A stretch of 64,000 nucleotides of DNA from Oxytricha trifallax (lineage: Eukaryota; Ciliophora; Spirotrichea; Sporadotrichida; Oxytrichidae), in the NCBI GenBank assembly GCA_000711775.1, contig ARYC01017763.1, forward strand, positions 1 to 64,000. The letters are read 5' to 3'. The notes under the pieces were generated by a model that saw only the letters and a list, made by a program, of their open reading frames with translations, did no database searches and was not told where the DNA came from. Position numbers and translations under genes: made by a program. This document shows positions 1-11,946 of this stretch, in pieces (the stretch's first letter is position 1; every line of letters begins with the position of its first letter).

Positions 1-300
1 ATTTGATATGATAAAGCGTGGAACGCCAGGATGTTTGAAGAACTGTAAGGTCCAATTAACTAATTAAGTAAATTTCAGAAAAATCCACTCATTTATTAGA
101 CTATGAATTGAGTAGGTAGCCTCAACTGATAAGGCGAGTGCACTCATCCTGTTAAGTATCAGCATAAGTTACCGATATCTTATAAACGCGAATCTTCTAA
201 ATGCTGAAAATCAAAGTGAAATGAGATAAAGTGAATAAAGGCGTCACAGAGGGGGTATTTTGCAAATAAGACAAGTAAATTTTAATTAAGTATGAATTAA
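1..300 (+). pseudogene. Possible 3' end of a gene cut by the window edge
   Basis: Short open stretches in the ciliate code run from the window edge to about 295, in at least two frames. A GT-AG intron may lie at about 49-78. No family is recognised. The region is less AT-rich than the following spacer (300-360), which is the main reason to suspect coding. It could be the tail of an upstream gene or chance. Confidence 0.3.
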
Positions 301-367
301 GAACCACATTTTTAAAAATAATCATTTAAATTTTATTAAGTTAAATTCTTAATTGCCCGCCTTTATT

Positions 368-3300
368 ATGCAAAAAACAGAAAACCCAGCAGATCAGCCT
401 GATAAATTTCAGGACAGCAATTCATTCATTGATTAAGCAAATCCTTTATAATAGAGCGAATGCTCATCAGAAAGAGGGTCCCTCAGATCACATCCTCTAT
501 AACAATAAAAAAGTACGAATGCTGCTGGAGAAATTCAACAAGATACACTGACAACAGCGAGCAAGAGGGGCAGGAGGTCAAAATATGAGGGAGCATAATA
601 TCCTGACCTCGTTGATAAAGCTAAGCTCATCTTGCCTCATCACAACTACGATATTGATTAGATACTGGCAATGGATGAGTTTAAGCCTCTCATTTGAAGC
701 AAAGATATATCCAGATTTGTTAACAAGTTCATATTAAATAAGACTACTCAAAGCCAGGCTAAATCTGTTAAAAATATTAAAATTTGTTCCCTCAATGATG
801 CAGGAGAAAATTTGCCGCCAAAGTCAAAAGTAGCCAGCGACCATTTGAACAATCTTAAGAATATAGAAGGCAACGAAGGCTAGTTAGAAGCTCATAATTC
901 ACAGGTTAACTATGGTGCTAAAATTCAATCTGAAATTACTTCGATTTACATTCGAGAGTACATGATCTTGAAACCAAACGAAAGGCAAGACTTTATTTGG
1001 AAAATATTTAATCGAAATAGTCAGAGTCTGTTGGAATTTTTGCAAAATCTTAAAACTGCTTGCTCTGAAAATCTCTACGAGGATATGTTCAGAATAATTT
1101 TTGAGTTAAATCAGAGAGCTCAGGCAAGTTTGCAGATAAAGACAAGGCTCTTTGTATCCTCACTACTCTACTACAGATACGAAATCATTGAGGTTGATGA
1201 CTCTTTGTTGAGAAGCGCTTTAGCATTGTTAGCTTAATGACCAAACACAGAATAAGCGCTTGGTCTAGCGAATTATATATTCATCAATGAACCTGATTAT
1301 TTGTTAAAGCTGCAAGATGAACTTTAAAAGCTTGATAAGACGAATATTGGAATAATTCCACTCATGATTGGAACTTTCTAATAGTTCAAAATAGACTCTC
1401 AAGCAGTCCGACTTTTACCTAACACACTCTTAAGTCTTAATAAAGCTTTCATTTAAGTTCTAAAAGAGGATTAGGGCCTTAGATTGATAAGAGATGTGCC
1501 TATCAATGTGGTTGGAGACTTTATTCAGATTTGTGCTTGTCAATGCCATCCTCCTATTAAAAACTTGACAATTTCATTTAAACAATGACAGAAATTTTTG
1601 TTTAGAAATGGGACTTCATTGATCAGGATGATTTCATACATTATCTATAATAGATTTCATTCGAGCTATAATAGAGAAATCCACTATGGGTCTCAAAATT
1701 GGATGCTATATCAGATTTAGGGAAAAATCTTGCTTTCATATAATTTGAGAAAGGTGTAAGAAACAGGAGGGACGTGATATAAGATTGCTTAAAAGCTGAC
1801 TTCACAAAGTTAAATTAGCTTTTAAACATTCCTAATAAGACTTGTGACTTTAACGAAAATGAGTAAAAGAAACTGCTTAGCCAATTTAAAAAGTTGAATG
1901 TTTTATCTTTATCCGTAAATTAATTTGCAAAAACCGCTAGTTTAAAAGCTTTTGCTGATTCACAGCAAATGCTAAGACTTTAACAGATATTGGCGATAAA
2001 TTTCTCATGCTATAGAGACTTTGCATTAATTACTTGATTTGGGAGGATACCTAGTATTCATTTATAAACTTTGGCGTTGGTAACGGTAAGACACTGCTCT
2101 GCTCAACTTTAGCTGCTCTTAAATCGAAACTTAATCAAAAAATAGTTTTTGTAGTAGGCAAAATGAGCATTTAGTTTTGAGAGACGAGAAGAAGTTTGAA
2201 AGTATAATCACGAGTTTAGGTTTGAACGTCAACGTGAACTAATATGAAAATAAAATTGGGGTCTACTATTTAAGTCAAAAGTATATCGAGAGCGTTATGG
2301 AGCTTCCAGAGTTTCTAAATATTTGGAAGCAAGCAATCGTTATCATGACGAGTATGATTGGATTTTATTCGAAGGGAATGTAAAGCAAATAGAAAGCTAG
2401 CTTAAATTTTATCGCTCTGCTTACAGCGTTACCGGTTTTACTGGATCACAACTTACAACAAAAGAATTAAATTGTCTGAAAATAGCATTCGGAACAGAGG
2501 AAATAATGTTTCCAAAGTTAAGCTCGATTGTTGGTGATAAAAGAGTGAAGCTTCACCAGGAACTCATCACATCAAGCTAACTAGACTATTGTAAGAGAGT
2601 TTTCGAAATCTCCGCCCATTATTGCAAGCTTACGCCAGTAATTATAGTAGCGCAGCAATCATACTCTATGATTGAGGGTCACTTTAAAAAGTTTGCTTAA
2701 GTTCCATTCTTTCCAATGAAGAATGTTAAAGGCACAAAAGTAGAGGCCTAATTCGATCATCAATTTGTTAGCAAGAACAATAATGGCTAGTTCGGAGTAT
2801 TTCTCCTGAATGAATAACAAGGGAGAGGTACAGATCTTAAGACGACTCATGAGATAGAATTAAATGGTGGCTTATTTTTAATAGTTGCCGACATATTCTC
2901 CCTGAGATCGACTGAATAAATCTTGGGTAGAATAGGTCGTCTTCATAGAAAAAGAACTTACAAATAGGTAATATACAAGCAAGGTTCAAAAGAAACCGCG
3001 GAGCAGGTTATTTCGTTGCACTAATAATTTATTGAAAATCAAAATCATATAAAAACTGCTGCTCTTTAAACTGCTCTAGATATCATTAATGGTGCAAGAA
3101 AGTTGATGACCTTAATTAGGAACTTCATTAAAATAAAGCCGTGGATAGATTAGATGAGATCTTAGAGTTGAATAAAATTAATTCTTCCAAGAGCGACAGA
3201 TCCATATTATAGAGCAAATAAAACGAATCTGAAGAGCTTCATAAGCAGAATTAATCAATGACAGAGTTGGAAGTTTAGAAGGAAAACCCTACAGAAGGAA

Positions 3301-3881
3301 ATGTGTCAGAAGAATGCAAGGTCGATAGCAAAGAGCAGTACAAGTATGAATAAGATTAGATTTAGATTCAAAAGCAGAAAAGTCAAGTGGAAAGTAATAA
3401 CTTGAGCTCCTTGGATTCTTTGGATAGCTCTATCGAGATGCTTGATTCATCCGTGGAACCAAACAGAAGAAAGATCAAGACTGAGCGCAAAATTTCGATA
3501 GAATTAGACTCGAAATCAATGGGATCTTTACTCAAATAACCAACTGTGTAAGCTAAGAAGAAGTAAACCTCAAAGAAAGCAAAACTTGAGAAATCTAAAT
3601 CAAACTTAAAAGCGGTTGAGAATAAGCTGACTCTTTTGTGTCAAAATATGGGAGAATAACTGGAAAGCGAATTACGGCAACCAATAAAGCATCAACTGAG
3701 GAAGTTAAACGTCAAAAGATTCATGAATCAAGGAGCAGCAGCTCAGACTGATGGGTTGACAAGAAATGAAATCAGCAATGAAAATGCTAAGCGTAAACTA
3801 AATGAATAAATGCTAAATTGTTAAGTTAAATAATATATAAACACGCAATCTCAATCTCAATTCATGTCTAGATTTTATTGA
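368..3881 (+). pseudogene. SecA-like SF2 helicase/translocase ATPase, decayed
   Basis: Read with TAA/TAG as Gln, a long coding track starts at ATG 368 and ends at TGA 3879-3881, about 1170 codons. The centre holds a SecA-type ATPase core: a P-loop GVGNGKT near 2072-2095, a DEYDW box near 2350, a VTGFTGS segment, then GRGTDL, a Gly-Gly-Leu step and an ILGRIGR motif near 2825-2940. These match the order in SecA (GEGKT, DEVD, GTDI, GGL, GRSGR). The tail is Gln/Lys/Ser-rich and low-complexity. In-frame TGAs occur near 700, 1237, 1586 and 1777, and frame changes near 2170, 2335 and 3140, so no intact protein is made from this copy. SecA-like proteins are known in ciliates, where their role is unclear. 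It runs convergent with, and overlaps by about 25 bp, the gene ending at 3857. Family assignment is moderately sure, function unknown. Confidence 0.6.
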
Positions 3882-4735
3882 TTAGACAGAATTCTTCCCT
3901 CTCCATCAATAACTCCATTGTCATGAAGTTAGTGAACGAGCTACTTATAGCCTACTAGCTCATCCATGTGTGCTTTGATATCGTTGAATTCATCCCTCAT
4001 TCTTTTGTTTTCCTGCAAATACTTTTATTTGCTGCCTCTCATTGCAATCTCCTCGCCTTTAACTTCTTCCACCTCTTTCATTCTGCGCTTTCTCTAAGAG
4101 CTTTGTTTAATCAAATGAGCAGATTTTCCTTTTTACACTATTTCAGTATAAAATAAATGAATAATTACCGCTATAGTTTAATGATTCGCTCAATGCTTGA
4201 GCAAACTCTGGCCTCATATGGACAATTAAGTTCTATGTCTAATCAAGTCTATCCCTTCTTTTTTACTTTGCCTCATAAATCATTTAGTTGATACCATCAT
4301 TATCTAATGACATAAGGATGTCACATATCCACTTTTTGTCCAAGTGCAACCAATCGCACTGATCTGGGAGGAATTTCAGCAATGAGGGCTTTTGTTGAGC
4401 ATACCCTAGGAAGTCATCAGCAGTGAGGCCCTCTATTTAGGGAACAGCGGCTACAATTACATCACTTCTTTTTAAGTACTAAAGCTAAATTAATTTCATA
4501 AATCTACCTCTTTTTCACCGTTGAGGATGCTTTTAAGGAAATAAACATTGCAACATCCTAATTTTGGCAAATAAGCTCCTCACTCCTATGCTAAGAAGTC
4601 ATGTAGCTCTTTCTTACTCCCAATCTTCTCTTGCACTTAATGGACGTTAACTCGTGACAACTATCCCTGCATCTGCACATATCATTAAAATAGATATATT
4701 TGATTTACCTTCTTGTCAGTGAAGTATAGAAATGG
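3857..4735 (-). CDS. Unknown gene with three very short introns
   Basis: The minus strand encodes a coherent protein if three GT-AG introns are removed: about 36 nt ending near 4677, 23 nt near 4500, and 31 nt near 4160. Splicing each one restores a single frame. The protein runs from roughly 4735 to the TGA at 3857-3859, about 260 residues. The middle is acidic and hydrophobic, with an aromatic patch (CDWLHLDKKW). The C-terminal third is Lys/Arg/Glu-rich and likely helical. One in-frame TGA remains near 4585. The true start lies upstream and is not resolved. The gene is convergent with the SecA-like relic and divergent from the transposase, so the three may belong to one mobile unit; I found no terminal repeats to prove that. 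I do not recognise the family. Confidence 0.5.
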
Positions 4736-4857
4736 ACTACAAATTCTTTTTAATTAATTATAATATTAAATAGGGTTACTATTAACTATTCTAGCACGAT
4801 AGGAAAACACTATAAAGGAATCCTCTTTGTTGAAGAAGTAAAATCTCCCCGCATAAA

Positions 4858-6503
4858 ATGAAATCATTTACGGCTAAGAAATAGTCACAATCAATGCTAA
4901 CTGATTATTTTAAGATGAATAATGAATCTTAAGAATCCAGTTTATCCGACCTCGAACTTGAGGAATCAAGAGATCAAATTTCCGAACGAGGCAGCATTAA
5001 AATTTATTTAGGATGCTCTACTCAACTCCTCACAAACTCACCAATTAGTGAAAATGATGTCATCCTTGAGAATTGGGGCGAAGATTCCATTGCTGAATCT
5101 GAAAGTCACCTATAGTAGAAGACGAATACGAAGGATTTGATTTATAAAGGTATGATCCAAGATCGTAGATTTAATTATCATAATTTAATGACAAAAGTAT
5201 AGGGTGTCTAACCTCAACCTAATTTTAGGAGACTGTTAAAATTATCGCTCTATTTCACTTACGATATAAGTTGGATTAGGAGAAAATAAAGTACGCCGAG
5301 TCGGATTTGAATAATGAGCTTAGCGAGTTCCTCCACAAGATGCAAGTAAAACCGGATTCTAATATTGATGTAATATCTGACAAGCTTTAACGCCTGAATA
5401 TTGGAGGAGAGTCTGAAATCTTTGGAATGGATCATGAAAGTAACTCTCAAGGTTTCTCTTAAAAACAGAAGTGAATTGATTGAACCATTTAGGAACTTTA
5501 TTTTGAATCCGGTTGTAGCCTGGTAAATATATGTAAACGATATGGGGTTACTAAGTACAGAGTTAGAAATGCTATCTAAGAGAAGCAATGTAGTATTCTC
5601 GATAAAGAGAGAACGACTATTAAGCGCAATTAAAAACTTCCTGATAGCTTAAAGGAATTCATAAAAAACTTTCTCTCAACTGGTTAAAAAATTTCAAATC
5701 TCAAAGATTTGTAATCTTGCCTCATAAAAAAGTTTAATATTGCTGTTTCTCTGAGCTGGTTAAGTAAATATGTTCGATAATAATTAGGCTTAAGCTATAA
5801 AAAGGTTTATTCAGTTAATGTCTGAACAAATTCTTAAAAGTCAATTTTTCAAAGACAACTTGCTGCTTTTAACTTTGCTAGCATTCTTGACAAGGGTTTG
5901 AATCTAATAAATATTGATGAGAGCAGCATCTAATGGATTGAAAATCCAGGCAAAGCTTGGTCAGTCAAAGGATTAAAACGCTATAATTCAAGTTTTCGAA
6001 GAATATCCTCTGTAAATATTATAGGAGCAATTAGCTCAAGTGGAAATTTATATTTTACCTAGAACTAGGGCCACAACAACAGCATGACTATTTGGTTTTT
6101 TATTTTAAAACTTGTGTCACACTTAGAAAAACATAATAGCAACTGGAGGGAATCCACAATTTTAATGCTTGACAACGCAGCTTATCACAGAAGTAAATAT
6201 ATCAGGGATAAATTAGTGAAGTACAAGATTCCAATAGCTTTTCTTGGTCCATATTAATTTGACTTGGCACCTATCGAAAAACTCTTTGCGTTTATTAAAA
6301 AAGATTCATAATTTGCAATAAATCTCAAAGCTTTGACAAAGTAAGTTTGTTTTTACTCTTAGAATATCTTTAATTTATATAGAGTCCAGTTGTTAGCAAA
6401 GCTTGGTAGTCATTATTGTAGCCTTAACTATTCGTGGATTCAGGGATCTTTTCAGAAGGCATTGTAAAACTCTTTAAAGTTTTTAAGCTTATAACCTATT
6501 TGA
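4858..6503 (+). pseudogene. Tc1/IS630-type DDE transposase with two short introns
   Basis: Starting at ATG 4858, exons 4858-5196, 5229-6340 and 6383-6503 give one continuous frame. The introns are 32 nt (5197-5228, with a CTAAC branch-like motif) and 42 nt (6341-6382). The product is about 520 residues: an acidic N-terminus, a helix-turn-helix around 5510-5580 (pattern ESGCSLVNICKRYG), and a DDE catalytic core. The core shows INIDES near 5910, LMLDNAAYH near 6165 and FDLAPIEKLFAF near 6260, followed by the WIQGSF ending typical of Tc1 enzymes. The enzyme would cut and join transposon ends in the nucleus. Three in-frame TGAs (5472, 5481, 5823) interrupt the frame, yet there is no indel. This is either a recently silenced copy or one in which TGA is read. 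No flanking terminal repeats were found. Confidence 0.7.
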
Positions 6504-8101
6504 ATAAGGCACGATTATATTTATCAATGATTAAATCTCCAGTTTAATTTTTCTAGTTCCTGTTTTGCTTCTTTAAATTTAAAATTTTTATAAATTTTTA
6601 TCTAGCGGGTCAGATCGTTAAACGATCATAACAGTTAACTGTAAATACAGATTGAAAGTACTGGTTTTAAATTGGACTTCTTTTGAATATCGGCACAGCT
6701 TAGCTTATTGCATATTCATCTTAACATAATCTTCCTTTCTTAAAGTTAATCAAAGCAAACAGATAAAGTTTTATCCTATTTATGAGCGAGCTGAATTAAT
6801 TCTTGGAATCTTTTGATAAGCATCTTAAAATTACTATTACATAATTCAGTTTAAATTTATCTCTGAAACTTTGGTCTATCTAAATAATGGAGTAAGTTTA
6901 GGTAAAGGAGAGAATTCAATAAGCATACTGAATAATTTTTATTTATTTAATAACTTAAATCATTGTTGTTTTTTTCATAATTACTTCAAGATAACTTTAA
7001 CCATAGCTACCTTAAATATACAAATTTGTTTATTGAACACTTAAATTTTTACTATGATTGTGTAAGATGTTCAAGCATTTGGAATCCCTTTACATTATAT
7101 CCATATTGGTTTAAATAAAAAGTAAAGCTTTTGAACTTTAAATTGGTTAATTGAAATCAAATGAATCTTATTTCAAAGTAAATTGCATCCTAAATTTTTC
7201 ATCGGACTTTGTTAACTAATTGAAATCCATAAATTTTAAACAATTGTTCTTGCTAAAATTTATCTTTAAAAATATTCTTCACATTTATTATTAAAAAATT
7301 CATGGTCATGTAATTTTATTCCTGCTGTTTACAACATATTTAGCTAACATAGTAAAAAAGTCTATAGGAATAAGTTGAATTGAAAGGCATTAATCATTTT
7401 AAAGAGGTCTTTATCATATAACTCAAAAATTTTTATTATCAGGAAATAGGTCATTCTAAAACCATAAAGTCAACTAATATTAATGCTAAACGATGTTGAG
7501 AATACGTTGTGTAGATAACCAAAACATTTTTATTTAGATTAATTCACTCTGTCTGAATCATTTAGATCAGAAAGAATTATGATTAATATTACATTCAGAG
7601 TGAAAACTCCCCAACAATAATTGTGAAAGGTAAGTAAATTACCCAAGAGAGTTGACTAATAATCTTAATCCAAATTTTTGTGTTTTTACAATAAAATTGT
7701 TTTCTTATTTAATTGATAATCTGAAGCTTATAATTAATAAGCATTTATGCAATCGCTGAATAGTGATTTCAACATCATTTTTATAAATTAATTTTTATAA
7801 TTTTGATCATCATTGTAACTGGATAGGTAAATTTTATTTTCAATAAGTTTGAATATCCAAATAGTTATTTTTGAATTTTCACTAATTTTTTGAATCAATA
7901 AATCTAATGGGATATGAGTTTTTATATAAATAGCTCTTTATTTAAAAATATTAAATAATAAACTACCCTTAGATTTATTCTTATTTAATTATATTTTAAT
8001 AACCCTAGTATTAGATATTTAAATAAATAATAACTTCCAATTAGATTTATATATTCATTTGGGTATATCAAAAATTATATATTTTACAAAAATTCTTTCA
8101 C
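6504..8101. other. AT-rich spacer, no gene seen
   Basis: About 1.6 kb of AT-rich sequence with frequent stops (including TGA) in all frames. A short less AT-rich patch with an inverted GATCGTTAAACGATC sits near 6613. No coding stretch or clear repeat is supported. Confidence 0.6.
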
Positions 8102-9881
8102 ATGAATAACTTTTTTAATGAATTGATTGATGAGTCATAGTTTGATAATGACTTTTAGACTCAAACGAAGTCTTTTGATAATGAACTTAAATTACAGTCC
8201 TTACAAAATTTTAATGAATAAATTAACTAAAATCAAGAGGATGACTGGGAAGATTTTTCTAGTGATACTGAAACAGACTAAAATGATTAATCAGACCTAT
8301 ACTATTCTGATTCTGAGAAAATTGATTAAACAAATAATTTAGTTATAAATTCTAAAAATGAACTTGAGAATGACCAGCCATTAATTTAATCAGGATTTTA
8401 AGAAATTAATCAACAAATATTTTAACCTCAATTAAGTGAATAAATAGGTGCTAATGTCTCTCAAAACAATGATACAAAGGATAGAATTAAACAATTAAAT
8501 TAAAATACCATAGATAATAAAAAGTGAAAAATTAACCTTAAAAGATATACAAAAATATTATCAAAATAATTTAATCTTTCTAATAGAGAAATCACTTCAA
8601 TCAAGTACAAGTTTGATAACTTTCAATAGTTTAAGAAATAGTTCAGAGAGTATTCTTTTTTGAAAATTAACGAAATTAATAAGTACTTAAAAGATGAATC
8701 ACGAGAAATTTTCAAATAAATAGATGCAAAAATGAGACAAATGAAGCAAGAAATGAATTAAATACAAATCTAAAAATGGAAAGAAAACAATATAAAAAAG
8801 AAAAGCAAAAATAAGTAATTAGCAGGAAAGAAAAGATAAAAAGATTTCAAAGAACAATTAAAGGAAAAAAACAAAACAATCAAAGATTTGTAAAATAAAA
8901 TCTCATCGCTTCAATTGTAACTTTCTATAAAAACTAACTTTTTTAATCAAGAAAAACTTAATTTATAATAAGTATAAGATGAAGTTTAAAGACTATTCAA
9001 TGAATAAATTAAAACTCTAAGAAAAGAAAATGAAAAGCTTAAATAAACGAATTGGGAGAATGAAAAATTAACACAGGTAAAGATTGAAGACCCCAATAAA
9101 AGAGAAGCTAACTTCTTAAAAAAAAGTCATCAAAATAGTATAAAAAAAGATTAGGAGAGATTCCATTAGATAATAGAGACAGGATAAACAATGGCTAGTA
9201 TAACCTAAAAAAATTTAAGTGGGAAATGCGAAGATCAAATAAGAACAGTCATTAATACTAAGGATGCATAAAAGATCAGAAAATGTGGAACCAAATATTC
9301 TCAGATCATTAAGTGAATGAATTAGGAAATTTGTTTGATGCAATAGTAATGGATCCTCCCTGGAATGATACAGCTTGTAAGCTCGGATATTAAATTCTTA
9401 AGCATATTGAAATTTTCAAAAACATTCCCATCCAAAAACTATAAAAAAACGGGTACTTGTTCATTTGGATTACCAACTCAAAACTAGAATCATGCTTAGA
9501 GTATTTGAAATCTATTGGATATAAAAGGGCAGAAATATTAACATGGGTTAACTTAATGATGATAAAACTTTACACTCTGGCATTGGATTTGACCTAAGAC
9601 ATGTAACTGAAATCTGTGTTGTAGCTAGACCTGAGAACAAATTTTCTGAGCTCAAAAAGATTAGCTTTACTCATAATGTACCCAATATCAAACTATCACC
9701 AGTTCGATTAGTCAGCCAAAAACCAGATTAATTATATGACTATATTGAGCAGCTCCTTCCTAATCGAAAATATGCTGAGATATTTGGAAGACCTCACAAT
9801 CATAGGCCTTATTGGACCACTATAGGTAATGAAGCAATTTATTTCTTGAATGGATAGCCTTCAAAGGTTCAAAAACAGTGA
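8102..9881 (+). pseudogene. MT-A70 family adenine N6-methyltransferase
   Basis: ATG 8102 opens a frame that, with TAA/TAG as Gln, runs about 400 codons with a single TGA (8525-8527). The N-terminus is acidic and Gln/Asn-rich; 8600-9080 is a Lys/Glu-rich coiled-coil region. The C-terminal third is an MT-A70 methyltransferase domain: the DPPW catalytic motif (9352-9363), a GYLFIWITNSKLE segment near 9450, a conserved GIGFDLRHVTE block near 9590, and the ending NRKYAEIFGRPHN near 9763-9800 with a WTTIGNE motif. Frame changes near 9285 and 9553 interrupt it; the second is a single missing base. Enzymes of this family transfer methyl from SAM to adenine N6 in RNA or DNA; ciliate members (MTA1/MTA9 type) make DNA 6mA. 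I cannot tell which member this is. The breaks suggest a germline pseudogene or sequence errors. Confidence 0.75.
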
Positions 9882-10041
9882 ATCAAATATTCACAATTAT
9901 TCACTACACTAAAACACAAATTTACTTTTTTTAATTAATTAAATTTCTTAATAAATTCTTAATTGGATTAATTTAATCTTATTCAAAAATTCCATCTTAT
10001 TTCAATAAAGGGGTTTTATATACACCCCAGTCCAAACAAAG

Positions 10042-11660
10042 ATGCTGAGTCCAGATAATACAGTATCGCACAAGATCATTCCCTTCCTGTCCTCCCCATC
10101 GGTGGAGCTCCACCGCCACCTGCTGCCACCCACCCTCCGGGCCCAAATAGAGCCTTCACCCTTACCTGAGGTGGCCATCTTTGAGACGAGGCTCCGATGC
10201 CTGCTGGACAACATGTCGACCAACCAGAGATCCCCCAGAGAGATCCAGGACATTGCCACCACCATCTTTGGCCAAAATGTTATCACCCATTACAAGGAGA
10301 CGCTGGACAGTGCTATAGAGCTACGACTCTCGGTGCGCAAGCACACCTTCCCAGGGACGCCAACGATGGGAAGGAGGTGCTCTATGACGAAACGAGGGAC
10401 GAGACCATAGGAGTGAGAGGGGCAGTACCTACTAGAGACGACGAGACAGAGGTCGGAGGTGGGGGCCTCCTAGACAACCTATAGGCAAAAACCCTAACGG
10501 CTAACCCATAAACCTCCATGGACGAGACATTGAGACTATCTGATGGTCAGATGGAGCGGACGCCCTCAGCGGATGCAGGTTTAGAATGTGCCGATTCTAC
10601 GCCTAACTCCTCATCAGGGGGCTGCCTGCCTCCAGACCTGCATCGATAACTGAACGAATTACTAGAGAAAATAAAACAACCTAAGAATTAACGGACAAAT
10701 CCCTAACGGGCACTCAACTAATAACTAGGGACCAACAGATCTTTAAAAAGCCAAGCAAAAAGCCAGCTGATAAAGACCTCCAGGAGATGTTCATAAGAGC
10801 CCCCTCGGCCAGCGACGCCTACACCCTCACGGATTTCCTCTGGTGCTATTACGACTTCATTTAGAGATTTCCTCTAATCTAGAGAAGTTTAACTTAGTAG
10901 CCTTAGGAGAAAATCTTATACAGATCAAGCAGATCTTCCTGAGCCACTCCCCTAGAAAGACCTTCCAGGCACCCCCGCTGACTATAATCTCTTACCCCTA
11001 ATTGTGACATGGGGTCGATCACCTGGGCATTTACTCCTTCCTTGGTCGATGCTCTAAAGCACCTGAGCCTCAAGGAGGTCTCAATGGGTTAGTTTATTTA
11101 CCAATTACATTTGGGGGATCATCAATAAATCAATTAAATATATTTATTTATTTTTAAATTATAGAGAAAAAGAAAATCGAGCGCAACTCCGCCAGGGCGT
11201 GTGCTGTGTGCCCCGAGCACCCAAGTTCCCCCTAGTTTTCAAAGGGATACAAAATGACCTTAAGATGGCCCCTCTAGCTCAACATTTCCTAAAAAACTCG
11301 AAGGCAAAAAAGTCTGGGAGATTTTGTAAGTTTAAAATATTTGATCGTTTAATAGATTAAATCAAGGGTTTAATTATCGTTTCAACAGCTGCCCTATTTT
11401 AATTAATTAAGATTAAAACATTAAAATTTAAATTCGATTATAGAAAAATGGAGTGCTCCCACTGTACCAGACCATAGCAGGAAGACCCACGCCAGAATCG
11501 CCAAGATCTTCTCTTACTATGATAGGGTCAGGACCAAGCAGTACATCCCTCCCTTCGACAGCATTATGGATGTGTAAGATCCCCCCACTAGAGGTCAGCG
11601 ATGGGGTTGTCATGGCATGGCTCTAGTTCGCGAGCTTCACTCCCACATTCATGATATTGG
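10042..11660 (+). pseudogene. GC-rich gene relic with two AT-rich introns
   Basis: This is a block of strikingly GC-rich sequence in an AT-rich window. The plus strand reads as protein from ATG 10042 but changes frame near 10330, 10735, 10870 and 11000. Two GT-AG introns of ordinary AT-rich ciliate composition split it: 11098-11164 and 11326-11443. Frame pieces look genuine (for example a leucine-rich N-terminus, an acidic Asp/Glu/Gly-rich centre, and an ending with IFSYYDRVRTKQYIPPF near 11500-11550). No domain is recognised. GC-rich exons with AT-rich introns point to a gene with unusual codon use that was active in a ciliate genome, rather than fresh bacterial DNA. Because of the multiple frameshifts I call it a pseudogene. 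Confidence 0.5.
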
Positions 11661-11664
11661 TACA

Positions 11665-11946
11665 TTTTACTGATAAGTGATTGATAAAACATTTTCATAA
11701 TTTAAGCATTTAAATATATTTTTCACTAATCTCAAACACCCCTCTAATTAAGCTAATGGGATTTAACTTTTCTTTCCATGTTTTAGTACATTAAACAAAT
11801 TATATTTTCGTAATTTCGAATTATTATTGATGCAAATCACTTGTAGACGACTTAAATCAAAACTTATTATTTCTTTATTTTAATTACAAATTACAACTAA
11901 TTCACCCAAATTGCTTAAAATTATACTCTTGGGGTTTTATCAAATC
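11665..11946. other. AT-rich spacer
   Basis: Just under 300 bp without supportable coding sequence, between the GC-rich relic and the next broken gene. Confidence 0.5.

Noticed and set aside
1-6700. Terminal inverted repeats around the SecA/transposase genes
   Set aside because: I compared 1-360 with 6504-6720 by eye and found no convincing inverted match.
10002-10286. Minus-strand ORF over the GC-rich block
   Set aside because: GC-rich DNA leaves antisense frames open; the plus strand has the introns and better protein character.
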